Part shown: in pieces, positions 9,638 through 17,886 of the stretch
How positions within the stretch are numbered: the first letter of the stretch is position 1
How the letters are laid out: each line of letters starts with the position of its first letter
Assembly (NCBI GenBank): GCA_026162565.1
Contig: JAOEIQ010000013.1
Coordinates: forward strand, 1-64,000
Direction: 5' to 3'
Source: Flavobacteriaceae bacterium NBU2973
GTDB taxonomy: Bacteria; Bacteroidota; Bacteroidia; Flavobacteriales; Flavobacteriaceae
Length of the DNA stretch: 64,000 nt
Position numbers and translations under genes: made by a program
Notes under the pieces: model-generated
Databases searched by the model: none
Told to the model about the DNA's origin: nothing
What the model saw: only the letters and a program-made list of their open reading frames with translations

Positions 9638-10021
9638 ATGGACGACAAAATAAAATTTGAAATGGAGTTTCCAATTCAAGCTTCACCTCAATTATTATAT
9701 CAATATATTTCTACACCTTCTGGTTTATCTGAATGGTTTGCCGATAATGTTAATTCGCGTGGCGAAATGTTTACTTTTATTTGGGATGGAAGTGAAGAGG
9801 TTGCTAATCTTGTTAGAAAGAAAAGCTCTGAAAGTATTAAGTTTCGTTGGGAAGATGATGATACTGCGTATTTTTTTGAACTACGAATTCAAGTTGATGA
9901 AATAACTAAAGATGTGTCATTAATTATAACTGATTTTTCTGAAGAAGACGAAATAGATGAAGCAAAAATGTTGTGGGATAATCAAATTTCTAGCCTAAAG
10001 CAAGTTTTAGGATCACGATAA
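9638..10021 (+). CDS. START-like (SRPBCC fold) domain protein
   Basis: The protein has 127 residues. The layout (EMEFPIQASPQLLYQYISTPSGLSEWFAD...) is that of the SRPBCC/START_2 helix-grip fold, a small ligand-binding or stress-associated family common in Bacteroidota. There is no signal peptide, so it is cytoplasmic. It is a single gene ended by the hairpin at 10048-10073, directly before the aminotransferase gene. The ligand is unknown. Confidence 0.8.
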   Translation: MDDKIKFEMEFPIQASPQLLYQYISTPSGLSEWFADNVNSRGEMFTFIWDGSEEVANLVRKKSSESIKFRWEDDDTAYFFELRIQVDEITKDVSLIITDFSEEDEIDEAKMLWDNQISSLKQVLGSR

Positions 10022-10047
10022 TATTACACTGAATTAAAGTATATTTG

Positions 10048-10073
10048 TCCCGATTTTTAATCGGGATTTTTTT
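10048..10073 (+). terminator. Hairpin/T-tract abutting the next start codon
   Basis: The 8-bp stem TCCCGATT/AATCGGGA (10048-10055 with 10059-10066) has a 3-nt loop and is followed by seven T (10067-10073). The ATG of the aminotransferase is the very next base. It looks like the terminator of the START-like gene, but it occupies the whole ribosome-binding region of the next gene. Confidence 0.75.
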
Positions 10074-10916
10074 ATGATCAATTTTAACGGAAGTATAGTA
10101 AAAAACGAATCAATAGATAGCCTAATTACTAATAGAGGCTTTAAATATGGCGATGCTTTATTTGAAACTTTAAAGGTTGTTAATTCAAAAATTTTATTTT
10201 GGGAAGATCATTACTTCAGGTTAATGGCTTCAATGCGAATTTTGCGTATGGAAATACCTATGGATTTCACTATGGAATTTCTAGAAAGTGAGATTTTAAA
10301 ACTTATTACTCAAAGCGATCAAATCAATACAATTTTTAAAGTCCGTTTATATGTGAATAGAGCACAAGGCGGTTTGTACTTACCAGAAACTAATGAGATT
10401 AATTATTTTATCACCAGCGAACCACTAAACAATAAAGAGTATAGTTTTGACGAGAATAATTATGTTGTTGATTTGTATAAAGACCATTATGTAAATCCAG
10501 GACTATTGTCAACATTGAAGACGAATAATAAAGTATTACATGTTATTGCTAACATTTATGCTAAAGAAAATAATCTTGATAATTGTTTATTGCTTAATAC
10601 TAATAAAAATGTTGTAGAACTAACTAATGGTAATATTTTTCTGGTTTCAGGAAATACTGTAAAAACACCTCCAATACTGGATGGTTGTTTAAAAGGTATT
10701 ATTAGAAAGCAGGTAATAGATATAATTATGTTAGATACAGAATTACGGATAATTGAAGATTCTATTTCTCCTTTCGAGCTTCAAAAAGCTGACGAGCTAT
10801 TTATGACAAATGTTATTACAGGAATTCAGCCAATAACAAAATATAGAAAGAAAAACTATAATTATTTGGTATCTAAAAAGCTAATACGTGTTTTAAATGA
10901 AAAACTGATTAGTTAA
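10074..10916 (+). CDS. Aminotransferase class IV (PLP fold type IV)
   Basis: The protein has 280 residues. It shows the family N-terminus (MINFNG...RGFKYGDALFETLKV), the STLKTNN segment with the PLP-binding Lys, and the VVELTNGNIF motif near residue 185. The family holds branched-chain aminotransferase (IlvE), D-amino acid transaminase and aminodeoxychorismate lyase (PabC). The short form and FETLKV motif would suit PabC, which would link to folate synthesis, but this cannot be decided by eye. The start is fixed by the family N-terminus even though a terminator hairpin abuts it. Its last 8 bp overlap the convergent yqgE-like gene. Confidence 0.85.
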   Translation: MINFNGSIVKNESIDSLITNRGFKYGDALFETLKVVNSKILFWEDHYFRLMASMRILRMEIPMDFTMEFLESEILKLITQSDQINTIFKVRLYVNRAQGGLYLPETNEINYFITSEPLNNKEYSFDENNYVVDLYKDHYVNPGLLSTLKTNNKVLHVIANIYAKENNLDNCLLLNTNKNVVELTNGNIFLVSGNTVKTPPILDGCLKGIIRKQVIDIIMLDTELRIIEDSISPFELQKADELFMTNVITGIQPITKYRKKNYNYLVSKKLIRVLNEKLIS

Positions 10917-11469
10917 AGCTAGGGTTTTCAGGTGCATTAGACCATATACTATATTTGCCACCAAGTTCTAACATTTTCTCTTTCCAGAAAGACGAATAAC
11001 TTTTTTCAATGAGTTCTTGTTTGTATATATTTTCAGAAATTACCCAAGAATTGGTTTCAAGTTCGTTTTCTAATTGCTCAACTTCCCAACCAGAATAACC
11101 TAGAAAAAATTTGATATCGTTAGCTTTAAGCACTTTTTTATTTATGAGAGTAACTACGATTTCAAAGTTTCCACCCCAAAAAATACCATTAGAAATCTCA
11201 ACACTATTAGGAATTAAATCGGGTACTTTGTGGATAAAATATAGATTGTCTTGTTCTACAGGACCACCATTAAATACCATAAAATCTTTTTCTATTTCTG
11301 GAACTAAATCATCGAGACTGTAGTCTAACGGTTTATTTAATATAAAACCTACAGAGCCAGATTCATTATGATCTGCAAGTAAAACTACTGACCTATTAAA
11401 AGAAATATCACCTATTATTGACGGTTCAGCAATCAGAAGATTACCTTTTTTGGGTTTAAGGTTAATCAT
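10909..11469 (-). CDS. YqgE/AlgH family protein (UPF0301)
   Basis: The protein has 186 residues. Family hallmarks are the N-terminal KKGNLLIAEP and FNRSVVLLADH, GFILNKPLD, the FNGGPVEQDNLYFIH block and FLGYSGWEVEQLENEL near residue 125. Its biochemical role is not settled; in Pseudomonas AlgH has been linked to alginate regulation. It is cytoplasmic. It converges with the aminotransferase gene and overlaps it by 8 bp, with no room for a terminator between them. Confidence 0.92.
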   Translation of the reverse strand: MINLKPKKGNLLIAEPSIIGDISFNRSVVLLADHNESGSVGFILNKPLDYSLDDLVPEIEKDFMVFNGGPVEQDNLYFIHKVPDLIPNSVEISNGIFWGGNFEIVVTLINKKVLKANDIKFFLGYSGWEVEQLENELETNSWVISENIYKQELIEKSYSSFWKEKMLELGGKYSIWSNAPENPSFN

Positions 11470-11530
11470 AGCGAATGGTTTTATTTACTAAATCTAGTTT
11501 TTTTTTGTTTAATAAGCAACACTCTCGTAC

Positions 11531-11554
11531 AAAAAAAGCCCACATTAAGTGAGC
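11531..11554 (-). terminator. Terminator of the HU gene
   Basis: On the minus strand the stem GCTCAC/GTGGGC (one G-U pair) with loop TTAAT is followed by seven T (11537-11531). It begins 26 bp after the HU stop. Confidence 0.8.
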
Positions 11555-11579
11555 TTTTCGATTTGATTTATGCGATAAA

Positions 11580-11852
11580 TTAGTTTACTGCTCTACCTAA
11601 ATCTGATCCAGCTTTAAACTTAACTACATTTTTAGCTTTAATCTTGATAGTTTTACCAGTTTGTGGGTTTCTACCATCTCTTGCAGCTCTTCTAGTTACA
11701 GCCCAAGATCCAAATCCTACTAAAGAAACTCTTTGTCCTTTTTGTAAAGCTCCTTCAACATTGATTAAAAATGAATCTAATGCTTTTTTTGCAGCTGCTT
11801 TAGTAATTCCAGCGTCTGCTGCCATTCCTTCGATTAAATCTGTTTTGTTCAT
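11580..11852 (-). CDS. hup: HU family DNA-binding protein
   Basis: The protein has 90 residues, the normal HU length. It starts MNKTDLIEGMA, carries the VSLVGFGSW core and the DNA-binding arm RRAARDGRNPQTGKTIKIKA, and ends FKAGSDLGRAVN. HU dimers bend and compact DNA in the nucleoid. It is a single gene with its own promoter (11912-11941) and terminator (11531-11554). Confidence 0.97.
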   Translation of the reverse strand: MNKTDLIEGMAADAGITKAAAKKALDSFLINVEGALQKGQRVSLVGFGSWAVTRRAARDGRNPQTGKTIKIKAKNVVKFKAGSDLGRAVN

Positions 11853-11911
11853 AAAATTTAATTTTTAAATTATTAATAGTAGGTTAACATATTTCTTGTT
11901 AAATCCGCATA

Positions 11912-11941
11912 CAAATTTATACGGAAATTCATACCATGCAA
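11912..11941 (-). promoter_or_regulatory. Promoter of the HU gene
   Basis: The minus strand has TTG (11941-11939), a 19-bp spacer and TAAATTTG (11919-11912), matching the Bacteroidota -33/-7 pattern. The expected leader to the ATG at 11852 is about 50 nt. Confidence 0.65.
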
Positions 11942-12044
11942 GTAATAGCAAGGGAAAAGCACATTTTTGTTGATAACTTAAAGCAAATGTTAATAAAGTA
12001 GATGCATTTTAACGATTTTTTTGCATCTCAATAACCATAAGGGT

Positions 12045-12999
12045 TTAAAGCATTTTAGCATCCTCTGTAAATGAAAATCCATTTAAAAGATCTTTTATAG
12101 ACATTTTTCGCTTTCCCGGAAGTTGCATTTCGTTGATAATGATATAACCATTATTAACTGCAATTTTCATTTCTTTTTTGGTAATAACAACTTTTTCCAT
12201 AATCGTAGTTATGATTAGCTAACTCTTTCTCAACAGCATATATTTTTACTCTAAATGTTTCATCATTATTGTAAAGTTCACTCCAAGCAGATGGATAAGG
12301 ATTCAATCCTCTTACTTTATTAAATATATTATCTATAGTTTCTGTCCAATCTATTTTGCAATTATCATTATTTAATTTGTAGGCTGTTTTTATAGTAACG
12401 TTTTCTGGTTGTGGAGTAGTGGTAACCTTTCCATCTTTTATTAACTCAACAGTTTTAAGAACTAGATCGCTTCCTAAATGCATTAATTTGTCATGTAAAC
12501 TTCCAGCTGTTTCATTTTTATCAATGTCAATTGATTCTTGCAAAATCATTTCACCAGTATCTATTTTTTCATCTATAAAAAAAGTAGAGACACCAGTTTT
12601 TGTTTCGCCATTTATTATTGCCCAATTAATAGGTGCTGCTCCTCTATAATTTGGTAATAATGATGCATGTAAATTAAATGTACCATATTTTGGCATTTGC
12701 CAAACTATTTTAGGTAGCATTCTAAAAGCCACAACAACTTGAAGATTGACGTTTAAAGTTTCTAACTCATTGACAAATGATTCTGCCTTTAAATTTTTGG
12801 GTTGCATAATATGCAAATTTTGGGAAACGGCATATTTTTTTACAGCAGACTCATTTAGCTTTCTTCCACGTCCAGCTGGTTTATCTGGAGCAGTAATAAC
12901 TCCTACTATATTATAGTTGTTGTCTACCAATGTTTTTAAAATGGTAACAGCAAAATCTGGAGTTCCCATAAATACGATGCGTAAGTCTCTATTAATCAT
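12045..12999 (-). CDS. fmt: Methionyl-tRNA formyltransferase, frameshifted near the 3' end
   Basis: Fmt adds a formyl group to Met-tRNA(fMet) using 10-formyl-THF. The frame from 12999 shows FMGTPDFAV, the NLHASLLPNYRGAAPINWAI motif, and the C-terminal OB-like domain up to NHNYDYGK. It then runs into a stop at 12154 after 281 residues. Removing one A from the A5 run (plus-strand T5 at 12192-12196) restores a conserved tail (VVITKKEMKIAVNNGYIII...) to a stop at 12045. That gives 317 residues, the usual Fmt size. This is either a sequencing error or a real truncation of about 35 residues. It overlaps recQ by 8 bp. Confidence 0.9.
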
Positions 13000-14887
13000 T
13001 TTTTATCTTGTAGGTATTAGTTTCTGTTATTATAATTTTATTGTATTCTAAAAGGTGATTTAAAGCTGTTTTTAGCTCATTTATATTAACATTTAGCTCC
13101 TTGGAAATATCTCTTGAAGACATTGCTTTTTTATTTAATAAAGTGATGATTTCTTTATCAATAGTTTTGTTTTGTTTTTCAGATTTATCTTTTGTACATA
13201 CTGAACAAATACCACAATCTTCAGTGTCTATTTCCCCAAAGTAGTTGAGTAATTGCTTGCTTTTACAAACGCTATCATTATTAATATAGTTAATTACTGA
13301 ATTTACTTGATCGCGTTTTAACTTGTATTGTTGCTCAATAGTTTTTGCTATTCTATAAATAGTTTTATCATCTTCTCGAGGTTGCAAAAAAGTAACTTCT
13401 GAATCTGTAGCAGATAATTTTAAAGTTATAAGCTGATCTCGTTCTAATTGTTTAAGAGTATTAATAACATCATTTTCAGTCTTTGAGACTTTAGAAGCTA
13501 TTAGTGATAAGTTTATTTTTATTTCTTGATCAAAGATCCCAGCATAAGTTCTTAAAATAGACTTCACAATAATAGCCATGCTTTTATTTTTGTCTAGGTA
13601 ATTAAATAACAGTTCATTGGAGACTATAAACTGAACTTTTGAACGTTTTTTAAATTCTTGCGAAATACTGATAATGCTTGTTCTATCTAGTAATTGTAGT
13701 GTGTTATATGTTATTAAGCTATTAAAATTGTATGTTTTGTAAAAGTTATAAAAGTTAAACTCAAATGTTTTTGCCACACCTTCGCCATACGATATTTGAA
13801 AGTAGTTACACAGTTTTTTATATATAATTTTAGTTTGCTCTACTGTAGGTAGAACACTAATAAACTGATTTTTAATAAGTGTTTCATCTTGCTCATTTTT
13901 TAATAGTATTGCTTGAGCTGGATTTCCATTTCGTCCTGCACGTCCAGCTTCTTGAAAATAACTTTCAATACTTTCTGGTAAGTTAAAATGAATTACGGTT
14001 TCTACATTGGGTTTATCAATTCCCATACCAAAAGCATTAGTTGCGACCATAATTTGCTTTTGGTTATTTAACCATTCATTTAATTTAATGGTTTTTTCAG
14101 GATTGCTTAACCCTCCATGAAAATAAGTAGATGAAAACCCTTTAGAATTTAAATGATTACTAATTTCTATCGATGCTTTTCTGCTTCTAACGTATATTAT
14201 GGACGATTCTTTAGTAGTATTTAAAATAGATTCGGTTTCATGAAATTTATCTTCAATATCTATTACTTTGTATTGAATATTAGGTCTTAAAAAAGACTGC
14301 TTAAAAACTTTTGGTTGAATATAATCTAATTCTAATAGTATATCATTAACAACTTTGGTAGTGGCTGAAGCTGTAAGAGCAATGACATTTACATGAGGTT
14401 TTAATGTTCTTAAAATAGCAATGTTTTTATAAGCTGGTCTAAAATCATTTCCCCATTGAGAGATACAATGTGCCTCATCAACTGCGATAAGGTTAACATT
14501 CATCTGTTTTATGCGATCTTTTACAATATCCTGCTGAAGCCTTTCGGGTGAGAGATAGAGAAACTTATAGTTTCCGTAAATACAATTATCCAATAAGGTA
14601 TCTAATTCACTAAACTTAATGCCACTAGTTAAAGCTATGGCTTTGATACCTTTATCTTTTAATCCTTCAACTTGATCTCTCATTAAAGCAATTAAAGGAG
14701 AAACCACAATACAGATACCGTCTTTAATCAATGCAGGAATTTGAAAACAAACAGATTTTCCTCCAGCCGTTGGCATTAAAACAAACGTATCCTCTCCTTC
14801 TAAAACAGCAGTTATAATGTCTTCTTGAAGAGGTCTAAATGATGTGTGGTTCCAATAACGCTCTAATATGTTAATTGGATGATGCAT
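12992..14887 (-). CDS. recQ: ATP-dependent DNA helicase RecQ
   Basis: The protein has 631 residues. RecQ unwinds DNA 3' to 5' in recombination and repair. Motifs are the Q-motif region FRPLQ, Walker A TAGGKS (40-45, with A where most RecQ have G), DEAHCISQWG (136-145), SATT, the RSRKASIEISNHL helicase C region, FGMGIDKPNV and QEAGRAGRNG. A C-terminal zinc segment carries Cys in VCKSKQ and DCGICSVC. The tail after it (KAMSSRDISKELNVN) resembles a winged helix rather than a full HRDC. It lies first in a recQ-fmt operon and its start abuts the end of the AAA_28 gene (shared base at 14887). Confidence 0.95.
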   Translation of the reverse strand: MHHPINILERYWNHTSFRPLQEDIITAVLEGEDTFVLMPTAGGKSVCFQIPALIKDGICIVVSPLIALMRDQVEGLKDKGIKAIALTSGIKFSELDTLLDNCIYGNYKFLYLSPERLQQDIVKDRIKQMNVNLIAVDEAHCISQWGNDFRPAYKNIAILRTLKPHVNVIALTASATTKVVNDILLELDYIQPKVFKQSFLRPNIQYKVIDIEDKFHETESILNTTKESSIIYVRSRKASIEISNHLNSKGFSSTYFHGGLSNPEKTIKLNEWLNNQKQIMVATNAFGMGIDKPNVETVIHFNLPESIESYFQEAGRAGRNGNPAQAILLKNEQDETLIKNQFISVLPTVEQTKIIYKKLCNYFQISYGEGVAKTFEFNFYNFYKTYNFNSLITYNTLQLLDRTSIISISQEFKKRSKVQFIVSNELLFNYLDKNKSMAIIVKSILRTYAGIFDQEIKINLSLIASKVSKTENDVINTLKQLERDQLITLKLSATDSEVTFLQPREDDKTIYRIAKTIEQQYKLKRDQVNSVINYINNDSVCKSKQLLNYFGEIDTEDCGICSVCTKDKSEKQNKTIDKEIITLLNKKAMSSRDISKELNVNINELKTALNHLLEYNKIIITETNTYKIKND

Positions 14888-15429
14888 TAAGACTGCTTGA
14901 CAAAATCTAAAATAAAATCGGTTCTTTTTTCAATACTTCCAAATGGCACATCAACTAAATCATAGCCATAAGTTTTATAAGTATTCAATAAGTAATCATG
15001 AATTTCTATAGCTTGCTCAAAATTTTCGTAGCGTTCACTATCACTTTTAAAAATTTCTTGCCAAGGCGCTAGAATAAATACTTGATCGTACATAGTATTT
15101 TTACAAGCATCAATAAATTCTTGAGGGTATGTATCTCCAATATAATCCATATAAGCAAGAATATCTGGAATTCCTCTATCTAAAAAAACTAATTCTTCAT
15201 CACTTGTGCTTGCTTGATTAAACTGTTTAGTTCTGCCTTCTAATAGAAGTTCACTGAATAAAAGTGGTTTAGTTAAGAATAATTGTTCAATACCATTTTT
15301 TCTTGCATCTAGCGTAACTTGTCTAGATATTTCTTCTAGACACATAAAATTTCTTTTAATTAGTTCGTTAATGATAGAAGATTTACCAGTTCCTGGACCT
15401 CCAGTTATTACTATTTTTTTTGAATTCAA
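14887..15429 (-). CDS. AAA_28-type ATPase/kinase
   Basis: This small P-loop protein has Walker A GGPGTGKSS right at the N-terminus, LDRGIPDILAYMDYIG in the middle and a final ILDFVKQ. This is the AAA_28 pattern, related to the kinase-like domain of NadR. The frame is open up to 15519, but only from TTG codons. The TTG at 15429 gives MNSKKIVITGGPG, which matches the family N-terminus, so that start (180 residues) is preferred. The substrate is unknown. It lies upstream of recQ and diverges from the DUF493 gene. Confidence 0.8.
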   Translation of the reverse strand: MNSKKIVITGGPGTGKSSIINELIKRNFMCLEEISRQVTLDARKNGIEQLFLTKPLLFSELLLEGRTKQFNQASTSDEELVFLDRGIPDILAYMDYIGDTYPQEFIDACKNTMYDQVFILAPWQEIFKSDSERYENFEQAIEIHDYLLNTYKTYGYDLVDVPFGSIEKRTDFILDFVKQS

Positions 15430-15493
15430 AATTGGCAAGATTTTAGCTGTAAAATTCGTAATTAAATTACGGAATAAAAAATAAAGTAAGCTG

Positions 15494-15501
15494 TATATTT
15501 G
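15494..15501 (+). promoter_or_regulatory. -7 promoter element for the DUF493 gene
   Basis: TATATTTG matches TAnnTTTG and lies 20 bp before the ATG at 15521. No clear -33 TTG is seen at the right spacing. Confidence 0.45.
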
Positions 15502-15520
15502 CTGTTGAAAAGAAAACAAT

Positions 15521-15814
15521 ATGAGCGATTCGTCTAAATCTGAAGCATTTTATAAAAAATTGAAAAATCAACTTTATGAAACTACAAGTTGGCCTTCAGA
15601 ATATTTATATAAGTTTATTGTAATTTCTTCTGGATCTAAAATTCAGGAAATAGAAGCGCTTTTTAATAATTTAGGTGCAGTTATTAATACCAAAGAGTCT
15701 AAAAATGGCAAATATACTAGTGTTTCTATTCATGTTGAAATGCAAAACCCTGAAGCTGTAATTGAAAAATATAAAGAAGTTACAACAAAAGTAGACGGTG
15801 TAATATCTCTCTAA
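15521..15814 (+). CDS. DUF493 family protein (YbeD-like)
   Basis: The protein has 97 residues. It matches the small DUF493/YbeD family by its layout: an N-terminal helix followed by YKFIVISSGSKIQEIEALF and a YTSVSIHVEMQNPEAVIEKYK strand-helix end. The fold is an ACT-like ferredoxin fold and the function is unknown. It is cytoplasmic. It is divergent from the AAA_28 gene and has its own promoter element. Confidence 0.88.
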   Translation: MSDSSKSEAFYKKLKNQLYETTSWPSEYLYKFIVISSGSKIQEIEALFNNLGAVINTKESKNGKYTSVSIHVEMQNPEAVIEKYKEVTTKVDGVISL

Positions 15815-15853
15815 TTTTTTAGTTTTATAAGATAGTAAAGTATTATTTTTTTG

Positions 15854-15860
15854 TACTTTG
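15854..15860 (+). promoter_or_regulatory. Probable -7 element for the DUF4290-murA operon
   Basis: TACTTTG in the context TTTTTTGTACTTTGCG resembles the Bacteroidota TAnnTTTG box with one base missing. It lies about 58 bp before the DUF4290 start. Confidence 0.35.
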
Positions 15861-15917
15861 CGCTAGTTATATAACTTCATAAAGTAAAATAACTCCACAC
15901 AATAATCTTTTAATATT

Positions 15918-16550
15918 TTGATAGGCGATATAGAATACAATACAGAGCGTGAGCATTTAATCATTCCGGAATATGGTAGACATATACAGAAAATGATTAA
16001 TTATGCTAAATCCCGAGAAACAAAAGAAGAGCGTAACAAATTAGCCAAAGCTATTATAGCTGTCATGGGTAATTTGCAACCTCATTTACGTGATGTACCT
16101 GACTTTCAACATAAACTTTGGGATCAATTATTTATCATGTCTGATTTTGATTTAGATGCAGATTCACCATTTCCAAAGCCTTCTAAAGAGGTACTAGCAG
16201 AAAAACCAGAACCTTTAAATTACCCTCAAAATTTTCCAAAATATAGATTTTATGGTAACAATATTAAAACTATGATTGATGTTGCTTGTACTTGGGATAA
16301 AGGTGAAATGAGAGAAGCATTGGAGTATACAATTGCTAATCATATGAAAAAGTGTTTTTTAAATTGGAATAAAGACACTGTTGAAGATGCGGTAATTTTT
16401 GATCATTTGTTTGAGCTCTCTAATGGAGCAATCAATTTGAAAAACAGTGAGGAAACTTTAAGCGAATCTACAGACTTAATGCGATCAAAAAAGAACCATT
16501 CTAGTAAGAAGAATAATAAGAACAAAAGTCGTAGTAGAAAACGATACTAA
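15918..16550 (+). CDS. DUF4290 domain protein
   Basis: The protein has 210 residues and starts from TTG (no ATG fits the conserved N-terminus IEYNTEREHLIIPEYGRH). The middle holds a conserved block NFPKYRFYGNNIKTMIDVAC, and the last 25 residues are a basic Lys/Arg/Ser/Asn tail. The family is conserved in Bacteroidota, commonly next to murA as here (22-bp gap), so the two are probably co-transcribed. The function is unknown; the basic tail suggests nucleic acid or ribosome contact. Confidence 0.88.
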   Translation: MIGDIEYNTEREHLIIPEYGRHIQKMINYAKSRETKEERNKLAKAIIAVMGNLQPHLRDVPDFQHKLWDQLFIMSDFDLDADSPFPKPSKEVLAEKPEPLNYPQNFPKYRFYGNNIKTMIDVACTWDKGEMREALEYTIANHMKKCFLNWNKDTVEDAVIFDHLFELSNGAINLKNSEETLSESTDLMRSKKNHSSKKNNKNKSRSRKRY

Positions 16551-16572
16551 AACAAACCATCTAAAATAATAT

Positions 16573-17886
16573 ATGGAAACTTTTAAAATTGAAGGAGGTC
16601 ATCAATTAAAAGGTGCTATCCAGCCTCAAGGAGCAAAAAATGAAGCGTTACAAATTTTATGCGCTGTGTTACTCACTCCAGAAAAAGTTACCATTACTAA
16701 TATTCCAGATATAGTTGATGTTAATAAATTAATAAGACTACTCGAAGATCTTGGTGTTACAATACAAAAATTAGATTCCAATTCTTACAGTTTTCAAGCA
16801 GACCAAATTAATCTTGAGTATTTAGAAACTGAACAATTTAAAATTGACGGAAGTGGTTTAAGAGGTTCTATCATGATTGTTGGACCTATGCTAGCGCGTT
16901 TTGGTAAAGGTTACATACCTAAACCAGGAGGTGATAAAATTGGCCGTAGACGTTTAGATACTCATTTTGAAGGGTTTATAAAGCTTGGAGCAAAATTTCG
17001 TTATAATCGTGAGGATTATTTTTATGGAGTTGAAGCCGATAAGCTAAAAGGAACGTATATGCTTTTAGACGAAGCTTCAGTTACTGGTACTGCTAATATT
17101 GTTATGGCTGCAGTTCTAGCTCAGGGAACAACTACTATATATAATGCTGCTTGTGAACCTTATTTACAACAGCTATGTAAAATGCTCAATAGAATGGGAG
17201 CCAAAATATCGGGAATTGGTTCTAATATGTTAATTATTGAAGGTGTTGATAGTTTAGGAGGCACTGAACATAGAATGCTTCCTGATATGATAGAAATTGG
17301 TAGTTGGATTGGTTTAGCTGCTATGACTAAAAGTGAACTTACAATAAAAAATGTAAGTTGGGATGATTTAGGGCAAATACCTAATGTTTTTAGAAAACTT
17401 GGAATTACAGTTGAAAAGCAAGGTGATGATATTTATATTCCAGCGCATAAAGATGGTTACGAAATTCAAAACTATATTGACGGTTCGATATTGACTATTG
17501 CAGATGCACCTTGGCCTGGATTTACTCCAGATTTATTAAGTATTGTTTTAGTGATTGCTACTCAAGCGAGAGGCGAAGTCGTTATTCATCAGAAAATGTT
17601 TGAAAGTCGATTGTTTTTTGTAGATAAGCTTATAGATATGGGAGCGAAGATTATTCTTTGTGATCCTCATAGAGCAACAGTAATTGGTCATGATTTTAAA
17701 TCACAATTAAAAGCCACAACAATGGTTTCTCCAGATATTCGTGCAGGAATATCACTTCTAATTGCTGCATTGTCTGCTAAAGGAACATCTATAATACATA
17801 ACATCAATCAAATTGATAGAGGTTATGAAAACATCGATACTCGTTTAAGAGCTATAGGTGCTAAAATTGAAAGGATAAACGATTAA
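16573..17886 (+). CDS. murA: UDP-N-acetylglucosamine 1-carboxyvinyltransferase, Asp-type active site
   Basis: MurA transfers enolpyruvate from PEP to UDP-GlcNAc, the first committed step of peptidoglycan synthesis. The protein has 437 residues. The N-terminus has GAKNEAL (Lys22/Asn23) and the loop reads KPGGDKIGRRRLD. The usual catalytic Cys (Cys115 in E. coli) is Asp here (residue 121). The C-terminal half carries PDMIEIGSWI and SPDIRAGISLLIAA. The natural Cys-to-Asp change is known to give fosfomycin insensitivity in Mycobacterium and Chlamydia. The gene follows DUF4290 and overlaps the convergent amidohydrolase gene by 4 bp. Confidence 0.97.
   Translation: METFKIEGGHQLKGAIQPQGAKNEALQILCAVLLTPEKVTITNIPDIVDVNKLIRLLEDLGVTIQKLDSNSYSFQADQINLEYLETEQFKIDGSGLRGSIMIVGPMLARFGKGYIPKPGGDKIGRRRLDTHFEGFIKLGAKFRYNREDYFYGVEADKLKGTYMLLDEASVTGTANIVMAAVLAQGTTTIYNAACEPYLQQLCKMLNRMGAKISGIGSNMLIIEGVDSLGGTEHRMLPDMIEIGSWIGLAAMTKSELTIKNVSWDDLGQIPNVFRKLGITVEKQGDDIYIPAHKDGYEIQNYIDGSILTIADAPWPGFTPDLLSIVLVIATQARGEVVIHQKMFESRLFFVDKLIDMGAKIILCDPHRATVIGHDFKSQLKATTMVSPDIRAGISLLIAALSAKGTSIIHNINQIDRGYENIDTRLRAIGAKIERIND

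Noticed and set aside
14887-15519. Long N-terminal start of the AAA_28 protein
   Set aside because: The extra 30 residues begin with TTG, lack family similarity and would overlap the divergent promoter; TTG at 15429 fits the conserved N-terminus.
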